From assembly GCA_964491265.1 (NCBI GenBank), contig CAZBFP010000016.1, positions 1 through 64,000 of the forward strand: DNA of 64,000 nucleotides. Direction: 5' to 3'. The translations under genes were made by a program, and so were the position numbers. This stretch comes from JBBAGC01 sp964491265. GTDB taxonomy: Bacteria > Spirochaetota > UBA4802 > UBA5550. Below are positions 24,022 through 32,004 of this stretch, in pieces; within the stretch, counting starts at the first letter, position 1, and each line of letters begins with the position of its first letter. A model generated the notes under the pieces. It ran no database searches. It worked only from the letters and a program-made list of their open reading frames with translations, and was not told the DNA's origin.

Positions 24022-26160
24022 TTATGCAGTTAAAACAGCCATTGAATGAGCAGCAACTGTGAAATGATCCCCGGTGATATTTATTTCTTCACCTGGAGAG
24101 AAAACATCCTCTCCTCTCATCCCTGCACTGTTTATGGAAATTTTCCATCCCCTTCCGCATGGTGACTCCGGAATCTTAAACCGGATATTCTTTGATGAGG
24201 CGTTAAACATCATGAAGAGATCGGAGTTGGAGTTTTTTTTATTTTCAGGTGAATATTCACCATTTATTAAAAGTGAGATTATATTTTCCCCTTTATCCCA
24301 TTCAGGTTCACCCCCTTCAGGAGCGAACCATTTTATATCCTCCATGCTTCGTCCTTCTGTTTTTTCCCCTGTGAAGAATTTTTCTGACCTCAGAAGCGGG
24401 TTCGATTTTCTGAAAGCTATCATCCCTTTAGTAAAATCAAAAATCTCACTGTTTCTGTCCAGAAGATTCCAGTCGAGCCATGAAATTTCATTATCCTGGC
24501 AATAGGCGTTATTATTCCCCCCCTGGGTTCTTCTGAATTCGTCTCCGGAGAGCATCATCGGTATACCAAGTGATAAAAATAGAGTGGCAATGAAATTTTT
24601 TATCATTCTTACCCGGATAATTTCAACATGTTCCGGGGCTTTGATCCCTTCATAGCCCCAGTTGCTGCTGAAATTGTTATTTTCACCATCTCTGTTGTTC
24701 TCCCCGTTCTGGATATTCTGTTTTGTATTAAAGCTCACAAGATCATTGAGGGTAAAGCCGTCATGGCATGTGATAAAATTAACGCTTCTGCATGGTGATG
24801 TTGAACTATAGATATCGGAACTCCCTGTAATCCGTGTTGCAAAGTGCCCCATCTGCCCGGGGTCATTCCTCCAGAATCGTCGCACATCGTCTCTGTATCT
24901 TCCGTTCCAGTCCGCCCATCTCCCCGGGAATTTCCCCACCTGGTATGCTCCCCCCGCGTCCCAGGCTTCAGCAATAATTTTGGTGCTTCTTAAAATAGGG
25001 TCTTCTTCAATCCATTCAATCAGCGGTGGGTTACTCAGCATCTCTCCGTTCTGATCCCGTCCGAGTATTGACGCCAGGTCAAACCTGAACCCGTCAACAC
25101 CCATTTCAACTACCCAGTATCTGAGACAGTCCAGGATAAACTGCCGCACTATAGGGTGGTTACAGTTAAAGGTGTTGCCGCATCCGGAGAAGTTTTTATA
25201 TTCTGTTTTATCTTCATCGAGAATATAGTATATGGTATTATCGATCCCTCTAAATGACAGGGTGGGGCCTTTATGGTCACCTTCATGTGTATGGTTGAAT
25301 ACCACATCAAGAAAAACTTCAATTCCTGCATCTTTAAATCTTTTGACCATCTGCCTGAATTCCTTAACCTGTTCACCGGAACAGCCGCTGAATGAGTAGC
25401 TGCTTTTTGGTGCGAAAAAGGCAATGGTGCTGTATCCCCAGAAGTTTTTAAGTTTTTCTCCAGTATCAGGATTGATATTAATATTCTCAAATTCATCAAA
25501 CTCCTGAATGGGGAGGAGTTCTACAGCATTTATCCCCAGTGATTTCAGATAGGGAATTTTTTCTGTAAGACCCATAAATGTCCCGGGCGCGAAAACTCCT
25601 GAAGATTCGTGAGCAGTAAATCCCTTAACATGAAGTTCATATATGATAAGTTCATTTTCAGGAACAAGGACTGAATGAATAATAGAATCCTCGCGGGAAT
25701 TAATTACAATACTCCTGGGTACATATGGGGCACTGTCAGATTCAGAAAAAGATCTGCCCGGGTCATGAGAATCGGGTAAGGCTCCCCACGCTTTTGAAAG
25801 GTCCCACTGGTAATTTCCTGTCAAAGCCCTCGAATATGGATCAATAAGGAGTTTGTTTCTGTTGAATCTGTGCCCTGCATCAGGATTATATTCTCCCTTT
25901 ACCCGGTATCCGTAGACCTGTCCTTCACCCAGGCGTTCTATCCATATATGCCATATGTCCCCGGTTTTATTGACTATGGGATCAAGTTCAATTTCTGTGA
26001 AAGCAGCATCCTGGTCTATGGAATGAAAAAGCACAAGTGTAACAGCGTCTGCATTCCGGGTAAATATGGAAAACTGTACACCGTTATTGATAACATTGGC
26101 ACCAAAGGGATAGGGGAATCCTGCGCTGGTTGTCAGGAAATCGTATTTGTTTGCTTTCAA
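24022..26160 (-). CDS. glgX: Glycogen debranching enzyme GlgX
   Basis: A 712-residue GH13 enzyme of the GlgX/isoamylase group. The N-terminal CBM48-like domain (about 15-110) precedes the (beta/alpha)8 barrel. The barrel carries DVVFNHTHEGD (region I), the nucleophile Asp in VDGFRFDLAS (region II), the acid Glu in IIAEAWDAGG (region III) and FITCHDGFTLNDLVSF (region IV). It should hydrolyse alpha-1,6 branches of glycogen or limit dextrins in the cytoplasm. The start is a TTG preceded by AGGT. It follows the DUF1573 gene by 18 bases and may be transcribed with it. No other glycogen genes are in the window. Confidence 0.93.
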   Translation of the reverse strand: MKANKYDFLTTSAGFPYPFGANVINNGVQFSIFTRNADAVTLVLFHSIDQDAAFTEIELDPIVNKTGDIWHIWIERLGEGQVYGYRVKGEYNPDAGHRFNRNKLLIDPYSRALTGNYQWDLSKAWGALPDSHDPGRSFSESDSAPYVPRSIVINSREDSIIHSVLVPENELIIYELHVKGFTAHESSGVFAPGTFMGLTEKIPYLKSLGINAVELLPIQEFDEFENININPDTGEKLKNFWGYSTIAFFAPKSSYSFSGCSGEQVKEFRQMVKRFKDAGIEVFLDVVFNHTHEGDHKGPTLSFRGIDNTIYYILDEDKTEYKNFSGCGNTFNCNHPIVRQFILDCLRYWVVEMGVDGFRFDLASILGRDQNGEMLSNPPLIEWIEEDPILRSTKIIAEAWDAGGAYQVGKFPGRWADWNGRYRDDVRRFWRNDPGQMGHFATRITGSSDIYSSTSPCRSVNFITCHDGFTLNDLVSFNTKQNIQNGENNRDGENNNFSSNWGYEGIKAPEHVEIIRVRMIKNFIATLFLSLGIPMMLSGDEFRRTQGGNNNAYCQDNEISWLDWNLLDRNSEIFDFTKGMIAFRKSNPLLRSEKFFTGEKTEGRSMEDIKWFAPEGGEPEWDKGENIISLLINGEYSPENKKNSNSDLFMMFNASSKNIRFKIPESPCGRGWKISINSAGMRGEDVFSPGEEINITGDHFTVAAHSMAVLTA

Positions 26161-26178
26161 AAGTACCTGCTTTTAATT

Positions 26179-26565
26179 CTATTCTTTAATATCATCTGTC
26201 ACTTCTGCCTGTAAAATAATTCTGATTGATCTGTTCACAGGGTCATTAGTGATAATAAGTATGCTTCTTCTTGTCTCTCCTAAATGCCTGTCTGCAATAA
26301 ATTCGACCTCAAGTGTTCCGCTGCCGCCGGCAGGGATCTCCCTCTCAGAGAGAAGGGTTCCTGTGCAGCCTCATCCGGCTCTGACCCTCTCTATCACAAG
26401 AGTGGAAGTGCCCCGGTTATAGAAAATAAATTTTGTCGAATGGGTTGTATCGGGCCGTATTTTCCCGAAATTATGTTCTGTTTTATCGAAAACAATTTTT
26501 GGTGCTGCCCAGGCGCTAAAAGACATAATTATTAATATTATAGAAGAAAATAGTATTTTTTTCAT
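26179..26565 (-). CDS. DUF1573 protein with in-frame TGA, candidate selenoprotein
   Basis: Reading from ATG 26565 gives 64 residues with a signal peptide (KKILFSSIILIIMSFSAWA). A TGA follows at codon 65 (26373-26371), then the same frame stays open for 63 more residues to TAG at 26179. Both halves fit the DUF1573 fold: KTEHNFGKIRPDTTHSTKF before, and TLEVEFIADRHLGETRRSIL then ITNDPVNRSIRI after. The TGA stands exactly where family members have the first Cys of a CGCT motif (here RVRAG, TGA, GCTGT). A hairpin begins 13 bases later. A sure selenoprotein gene lies in the same window. Alternatives are a recent nonsense mutation or sequencing error, but no other damage is seen. The mature protein would be about 108 residues and periplasmic; function is unknown. 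Confidence 0.7.
26340..26373 (-). promoter_or_regulatory. Possible bacterial SECIS after the DUF1573 TGA
   Basis: Read on the minus strand, the TGA is followed by 13 bases and then CCCT-T-CTC-TCT-GAG-AGGG: a lower stem of four pairs, a single bulged T on the 5' side, an upper stem of three pairs and a TCT loop. The bulged U, three-pair upper stem and spacing mirror the E. coli fdhF element. The loop lacks the GU that SelB contacts in E. coli, and AGGG can instead pair with a downstream CCCT. So this is only a candidate. Confidence 0.4.
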
Positions 26566-26693
26566 TAATTTACCTGCATTTTAGTAAAATTTAATCAGAA
26601 TTTTCAATTAGGAGTGAAGTGTAATAATAGTCAAATAATTATTCAATAATTCCAGGGCTTTTTTGGAAAATATAAATCAGGATAGGGGATGAG

Positions 26694-26760
26694 GCTCCTG
26701 AGCGGATCTGCTCAGATAATCAAAGATGAATTATCTGCAACTTTCTGAACAGACAGGAGC
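26694..26760 (-). other. Long stem-loop after the Hyf/Ehr-type operon
   Basis: GCTCCTG pairs with CAGGAGC at the base, and CAGATAAT with ATTATCTG near the top. It starts eight bases after the last gene of the operon. There is no clear T-tract on the minus strand, so it may be an mRNA-stabilising or factor-assisted end rather than a classic terminator. Confidence 0.5.
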
Positions 26761-26767
26761 AGTATGA

Positions 26768-27526
26768 CTATTTTTTTCTTAAAAAATCGATAATCCCGTT
26801 TATCACAGTAAGAGGGTGTACAGGGCATCCCGGTATGTACAGGTCGATTTTATGTTTTTCCATAAAGCTTCTCTGCAGAGCCTCTGATTCCTGGAAAATC
26901 CCGCCGCTGATTGCGCAGCTCCCTGCAAGAATAACAATTTTAGGATCAGGGATGGAAAGATAGGCATCTTCAAGAGCCTTGGCCATGTTTTCAGAAACGG
27001 GTCCTGTAATTATGAGGCCGTCAGCATGTCTTGGGGAAGCCACAATTTCTATTCCGAACCGGCCCATGTCAAAGTTTACGTTTCCGCATGCGGTAAGCTC
27101 CCATTCACAGCCGCTGCATCCTGCAGCAGAAACCTGGCGGAGTTTAAGGGATGTTCCGAATATGGAACTTACCTCTTTCCTTATTGTAATTGCATCAGCC
27201 ATAAATTTTTCCGGTGTTACTCCGCTTTTTACAATAAGTTTATTCCTTTCATCTGCGGCTATTTTATAAAATGTGGAAAAGGAAATGGCCTTTTCCGGGC
27301 ACTCCCTTTTACAGTCACCGCAGAATATACATTTACCCATATCAATAGACAGAGGCTTTAATTGTATCGCATCAGATGGGCATAGTGATATGCATTGACC
27401 GCAGCTGCTGCATTTTTTTGACTCAATATGCGGAAGTCCGCGAAAAGGTTCCCTTATTTTTGCAGCGGTTACATCGGGTATTGCCTGATACCCCTGGGTT
27501 TTTCTTATTTTAAGAATTTTTAACAT
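26768..27526 (-). CDS. Fused 2[4Fe-4S] ferredoxin / NuoB-like subunit (HyfH-HyfI type)
   Basis: A 252-residue cytoplasm-facing subunit. Residues 38-75 hold two [4Fe-4S] motifs (CSSCGQCISLCP and CIFCGDCKRECP). Residues 130-250 are NuoB/HyfI-like, with cluster Cys in GCSGCEWEL, AGSCAISGG and PGCPVHP. In E. coli hydrogenases 3 and 4 these are two separate proteins; here they are one chain. It would carry electrons between a soluble donor and the large subunit encoded just upstream. The ribosome site AGGAGA gives a clear start. It is the last gene of the seven-gene operon. Confidence 0.88.
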   Translation of the reverse strand: MLKILKIRKTQGYQAIPDVTAAKIREPFRGLPHIESKKCSSCGQCISLCPSDAIQLKPLSIDMGKCIFCGDCKRECPEKAISFSTFYKIAADERNKLIVKSGVTPEKFMADAITIRKEVSSIFGTSLKLRQVSAAGCSGCEWELTACGNVNFDMGRFGIEIVASPRHADGLIITGPVSENMAKALEDAYLSIPDPKIVILAGSCAISGGIFQESEALQRSFMEKHKIDLYIPGCPVHPLTVINGIIDFLRKK

Positions 27527-27535
27527 TGCATTCTC

Positions 27536-29026
27536 CTATAGGTCGTGACCGGCATATGAAAGGTTGAAGCTTTTATTGCAGAGAGGGAAGTCTGATACAC
27601 CATTACCCCTCACAGACTGTGCAAGGCCGAACCAGTTGTTGAATGAAGGGTCTTTGATTTTGTATCTTGCAATATTTCCGGATGCATCTGTAATAGAGGT
27701 ATGTACTATTTCGCCGCGCCACCCTTCTGTCATTGATACGGTAAAACTGCTGCGTGCTGGTTTATTCAGCGGAGTCATGAGGGATTTTGTATTCTGCATA
27801 TTTTCCAGCAGTTCCAGTATATAGTCTATTGATTGTTTTATTTCAACATAACGGAGGTAGGTTCTGGCAAAAACATCACCGCTATCCATTGTTATTTTGT
27901 GAACAGGGAAGTAGCGGTATATTCCTGAGGGGAAATCGCTTCTCACGTCGCGCTGGAGACCTGAAGCCCTTGCAGCAATGCCAACCATCCCCATATCTCC
28001 GGCGGTCTTTGTATCAACAGTACCGGTAAATTCCAGCCTTGAAAGAACAGTGGGTGTCTCGAACATTTTTTCGCACATATCGCTGATTACCCGTTTAACT
28101 TTTTTCAGGGCAGCTGCCATCTCTTCAGACATTCCCGGGGATATGTCAAAAACAACACCCCCCGACCGGATAAGGCCTCTGCCGTAGCGGCTTCCGCAAA
28201 TCGCCAGCAGGGTATTCACTATAAGAGTGCGGTTAGCTCCAAAAACCGAATTCCCCAGAAGATAGGCCACGTCATTTGATATGGCAGCAAGGTCCCCGAT
28301 ATGAATGGCAATTCTCTCCAATTCAAGGGCAACAGCTCTTATTGATTGTGCCCTGCGGGAAATATTTGTTCTGCAGAGAGACTCAATAGCCTGAACATAG
28401 GCGCTGCTGTGAGCAATTACAGAATCCCCCGCAATTGACTCTGCAAGATGAACCGGATATTTAAGCCTGTTGTTTATGAAGAGTGATTCAATCCCTCTAT
28501 GCTGGTATCCCAGCTGTATTTCCAGATGATGTACAGTTTCACCCTGGCACATGAACCGGAAGTGGCCAGGTTCAATAATTCCGGCATGTATGGGCCCTAC
28601 TGCAACTTCATGTATCTCATCACCTGCCATGGTAAAGAAAGGGAAATCTTCCATCATTTCTTCAGGGTTATGCCTGTTGTGAGGATAGCGTACACCGCGG
28701 AGCCAGGGGTGACCTTCAGGTATTATACCTGTTTCTTCATGAAATTCATTTTCAAAGTTCCAGAAAGAGGAAACCTCCCTTGTTATCGATTCATAGGATG
28801 ATTTCCCCTTCATTGGAGAAGATGAAATAAGCAGATGTGAGTTTTCATCATCAGCCATTATAATATAAAGGATTATCTCCTTACCTTTTTTAAAACTGAA
28901 AAATGAAACAGGGCGCATCCCTTCACCCGATTTTTTTATAATATCGAGGCGTAATTTTTCTATTTCAACTAAGGGGATGGAATTAATATTAACCGGTTTA
29001 TTGTTTCTGGTAATTATCCAATTCAT
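27536..29026 (-). CDS. Hydrogenase-like large subunit without nickel ligands (Ehr/HyfG-like)
   Basis: A 496-residue fusion of a NuoC-like N-terminal part (about 1-130) and a NuoD/[NiFe] large-subunit-like part (LEIQLGYQHRGIESLF near residue 175). In true group 4 hydrogenases the next motif has CxxC; here it reads ESIAGDSVIAHS with no Cys. The C-terminal DPCxxC is replaced by DFPLCNKSFNLSYAGHDL. So it cannot hold a [NiFe] site. This matches the energy-converting hydrogenase-related (Ehr) complexes described as links between complex I and group 4 hydrogenases. The reaction partner is unknown; a quinone-like site is possible. Confidence 0.85.
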   Translation of the reverse strand: MNWIITRNNKPVNINSIPLVEIEKLRLDIIKKSGEGMRPVSFFSFKKGKEIILYIIMADDENSHLLISSSPMKGKSSYESITREVSSFWNFENEFHEETGIIPEGHPWLRGVRYPHNRHNPEEMMEDFPFFTMAGDEIHEVAVGPIHAGIIEPGHFRFMCQGETVHHLEIQLGYQHRGIESLFINNRLKYPVHLAESIAGDSVIAHSSAYVQAIESLCRTNISRRAQSIRAVALELERIAIHIGDLAAISNDVAYLLGNSVFGANRTLIVNTLLAICGSRYGRGLIRSGGVVFDISPGMSEEMAAALKKVKRVISDMCEKMFETPTVLSRLEFTGTVDTKTAGDMGMVGIAARASGLQRDVRSDFPSGIYRYFPVHKITMDSGDVFARTYLRYVEIKQSIDYILELLENMQNTKSLMTPLNKPARSSFTVSMTEGWRGEIVHTSITDASGNIARYKIKDPSFNNWFGLAQSVRGNGVSDFPLCNKSFNLSYAGHDL

Positions 29027-29037
29027 TTTTTATTCTC

Positions 29038-30444
29038 CTAAAGTACCGAAGCTGCTGCTTCAAAAGCGGCGCGTACCGCATCAGGGAGACATAGCCCGGC
29101 GGTGAGGAGCAGCAGCATAAAGATTAACTGGGGGAGCCATTCAAGTATTTTTGATTTACCGCTCCCGGGTGCGGCTGAATCCTCTCCAAAACACATTCTT
29201 AAAACATTTTTTGCCATCCCTGCCATAATTACAGTGAGCAGAATAAAAAATATAAGAGCTGTGCCGTACATACCCTTAGTGAACATTGCCTTAATAATAA
29301 GAAATTCACTTATAAAAATAGGGAAGGGGGGGAGTCCGATTATAGCAGCAAATGTAAATATCCATAACCACCCTGTAGCAGCATCACCTTTCAGAAGACC
29401 CCGAACCGGCGCTATTTCCGCAGTGCCGTATCTGTGAAGGATATTCCCCGAAGTGAGGAAGAATGATGCTTTTGTCAGGGAGTGTGCTGTAAGGTGAAAT
29501 ACGGCTGCAAAGAGTCCCGCTCCTCCAATACCGACCCCTATTGCAATTATCCCCATATTTTCAATTGAGGAATATGCAAGCATCCTTTTGTAGTTTTTAA
29601 CTACACCAATATATACCGCTGTTACAAAGAGAGAGAGAAACCCTGCCGCAAGAAGGAGTGTTCTTGCATAATCCCCCATTTCCGCCAGTTCCATTACTTT
29701 AACTACTCTTAAGATTCCCAGAAGAGCCGCGTTAAGGAGTGTGCCTGAAAGAATAGCGGAAACAGGTGAGGGGGACTCTGAGTGCGCATCAGGGAGCCAT
29801 GCGTGAACCGGAGCCAAACCCGCTTTTGTGCCGAACCCGGCCAGTATGAATGGGAAAGAGAGCTTAAGCCAGAAGGGATCGATCTTTTCCGCCTTTTGAG
29901 CCAGCTCATCAAAGTAAAGTGAGTCAAATCCGCCCAGTCCCATGGATAGGAGCGTTATACCCACAAAAGCAATGGCAATCCCAACTGAACATATAAAAAG
30001 GTATTTCCATGTAGCTTCAATTGCTGTTGGAGTGCGATGGTAGTATATAAGATATGCGCTTGAAAGGGTAGTTGCTTCAATAAATACCCAGAGCATGGCA
30101 AGATGGGAGCTTAAAATTACCCCTGCCACAGACGCGGTGAAAAGAAGAATGTTTATAGTATAGAATGACTGCCTCTTTACTGAACTTCTGTCATGCTTCA
30201 TGTAACTGAAATTATAAATGGAAACCCCTGAAAAAAGAAGAGCCAGGATAATCAGAAATATTATGCTGAGATTATCTGTTTTAAAGTATGAGGTAAATGA
30301 TCCCGGCTCAAGGTAAAGATTTACCGATGAAAAGAGCAGAAGCAGTGAATAAATAAAGAGAGATACAGCATTAAAATTTTTTTTATTCAGCAGGTAAACT
30401 GCTGCTGCAAGTATAAGAGGCGTAAAAAGTATAATCTCTATCAT
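29038..30444 (-). CDS. Membrane antiporter-like subunit (HyfF/NuoN-like)
   Basis: A 468-residue polytopic protein with about 14 TM segments of the complex I/Mrp antiporter family (AMLWVFIEATTLSSAYLIYYH; FGTKAGLAPVHAWLPDAHSE; KRMLAYSSIENMGIIAIG). The proton-channel Lys/Glu/His residues of these helices appear conserved. It should form one of the two ion-pumping modules of the complex. It lies four bases from the HyfE-like gene. Confidence 0.9.
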   Translation of the reverse strand: MIEIILFTPLILAAAVYLLNKKNFNAVSLFIYSLLLLFSSVNLYLEPGSFTSYFKTDNLSIIFLIILALLFSGVSIYNFSYMKHDRSSVKRQSFYTINILLFTASVAGVILSSHLAMLWVFIEATTLSSAYLIYYHRTPTAIEATWKYLFICSVGIAIAFVGITLLSMGLGGFDSLYFDELAQKAEKIDPFWLKLSFPFILAGFGTKAGLAPVHAWLPDAHSESPSPVSAILSGTLLNAALLGILRVVKVMELAEMGDYARTLLLAAGFLSLFVTAVYIGVVKNYKRMLAYSSIENMGIIAIGVGIGGAGLFAAVFHLTAHSLTKASFFLTSGNILHRYGTAEIAPVRGLLKGDAATGWLWIFTFAAIIGLPPFPIFISEFLIIKAMFTKGMYGTALIFFILLTVIMAGMAKNVLRMCFGEDSAAPGSGKSKILEWLPQLIFMLLLLTAGLCLPDAVRAAFEAAASVL

Positions 30445-30448
30445 AACT

Positions 30449-31084
30449 TCAGTCCTTTAGTTTTGTAAGGGTTCCAATATGCACCCCTGCAAAGGCGTCC
30501 TGTATTTTATTAACAAGGAATCCTAAGAGATAAACAGCTATAAAAATATCGAGTAGCACACCAATTGCAACAATAAAGGGCATCTCCTTTGCAATAGCCA
30601 GTGTGAGAAGGAATATTCCGTTTTCCATTGCCATGAAGCCCATGATGTGGGTAATAATTTTTTTCCTGGTAATAATAATAAAAAGCCCGGTTACTATAGT
30701 TGAGATTGATACTCCAAAAAAGAAGGGATGAGCGGATATGGCAACATCTGACATGAGCCATGAAATATAAAATCCCCAGGCCAGTATGGAGCTTGTTATT
30801 ATAAGGGAGAAAAAGAATGGAATATTGGGCTCAATTTCACGCTTAATATCGTTTTTCCTTACCACGTTCATGAGTACCAGTGGAATTAAAACACCCTTCA
30901 CCGCCAGGGTTTCTGCAGATAGAAAAATCAGGTTTGGAATATTTTCTGTACCATAGTCCAGGAGTATAATGAAAAAGAGAATTACTCCCTGCAGGGCTAA
31001 AGTTTTAATGTATGCCTCAACCCTGCTTGTGGCTCCCAGATATAGCATTGTAAGAGAAAAGAGTATAATTAAAAAAGGTATCAT
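30449..31084 (-). CDS. Membrane subunit HyfE-like (NuoK/MnhC-related)
   Basis: A 211-residue polytopic protein of about seven TM segments, resembling HyfE (IIPFLIILFSLTMLYLGATSR start; TRKKIITHIMGFMAMENGIF is the NuoK-like stretch with the Glu in ENGIF). Its ATG overlaps the preceding gene's stop by four bases. It belongs to the membrane arm. Confidence 0.87.
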   Translation of the reverse strand: MIPFLIILFSLTMLYLGATSRVEAYIKTLALQGVILFFIILLDYGTENIPNLIFLSAETLAVKGVLIPLVLMNVVRKNDIKREIEPNIPFFFSLIITSSILAWGFYISWLMSDVAISAHPFFFGVSISTIVTGLFIIITRKKIITHIMGFMAMENGIFLLTLAIAKEMPFIVAIGVLLDIFIAVYLLGFLVNKIQDAFAGVHIGTLTKLKD

Positions 31085-32004
31085 CGTAATCCTCCTGAAA
31101 CATAAAGAACAATAACAGCAGAAATGACCATGGCAATGGAATTCATGTATAATATAAACTGCGGTATGTGGGTCATTCTCAGTCTCGCCAGCAGAGATTC
31201 AATTGTTCCTATTAGAGCTGCAATTGTCAGGTGTATACTTATAAATGCAGCAGCCGAAATAAGCGGATGTAAATCTGCGGGAATTATTATATTAGCAATA
31301 AGTGATCCAATCAGGACCATTTTAAGGGCTGAAGCGTACATTATAAACGCCAGGTCCGGACCGGAATTATCGAGAACCATCACTTCATGTATCATGGTAA
31401 GCTCCAGGTGCGTGTTGGGGTCATCCACCGGAACCCTGCATCCTTCTGCAAGGAGCATAATAAATAATGCAATTGAAGAGAGAACTGTTATTATAATTCT
31501 AAGATCGGGACTTACAGATGAAAGGTTCATGATTTCACTGAAAGATGAGGCATTTACAATAAAAGCAAGTGAACCAAGAATAATGAAAAACCCGGGCTCA
31601 ACAAGCGCTGAAAAGGCAGCCTCCCTGCTTGCACCCATCCCTTCAAAGCTCGACCCCGTATCCATTGCACCGATTATAGTGAAAAATTTCCCTGCTGCAA
31701 GCATGTATGCAAAAAGGACAAAATCTATGTCAAATGACATGAATGAAGTTTTCCCAAGCAGCGGCACAAAAAGGGCAGCTGATACAACTGATGCTGCTGT
31801 GACTGATGGAGCCATAGCAAATATAAATGAAGTGGTTCTGCTTATTACCGCACCTTTCTTCAGCAGTTTGACAAAATCACGGTAAGGCTGGAAAAGAGAG
31901 GGCCCCTGTCTCCCCCCCCAGAATGACTTTGTTCTGTTTATACAACCGGTAAAGAAGAGGGGGAACAATATTATAAAAAGAATATTTGCAATAGTTCCAA
32001 TCAT
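31081..32004 (-). CDS. Membrane subunit HyfC/NuoH-like
   Basis: About 307 residues with eight or so TM segments. It shows the NuoH family signatures GGRQGPSLFQPYRDFVKLLKKG (N-terminal amphipathic helix region) and EGCRVPVDDPNTHLELTMIHE, whose acidic residues line the cavity facing the large subunit. ATG 32004 overlaps the upstream stop (ATGA) and is preferred to an upstream codon at 32094 that lies inside the previous gene. It links electron transfer to the membrane arm. Confidence 0.92.
   Translation of the reverse strand: MIGTIANILFIILFPLFFTGCINRTKSFWGGRQGPSLFQPYRDFVKLLKKGAVISRTTSFIFAMAPSVTAASVVSAALFVPLLGKTSFMSFDIDFVLFAYMLAAGKFFTIIGAMDTGSSFEGMGASREAAFSALVEPGFFIILGSLAFIVNASSFSEIMNLSSVSPDLRIIITVLSSIALFIMLLAEGCRVPVDDPNTHLELTMIHEVMVLDNSGPDLAFIMYASALKMVLIGSLIANIIIPADLHPLISAAAFISIHLTIAALIGTIESLLARLRMTHIPQFILYMNSIAMVISAVIVLYVSGGLR

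Noticed and set aside
27536..29026. Active [NiFe] hydrogenase large subunit
   Set aside because: Both Cys pairs that bind nickel are missing, so a hydrogenase call would be wrong in spite of the Hyf-like operon.
31124..31885. 253-residue plus-strand ORF inside the HyfC-like gene
   Set aside because: Antisense shadow of a clear NuoH-family protein.
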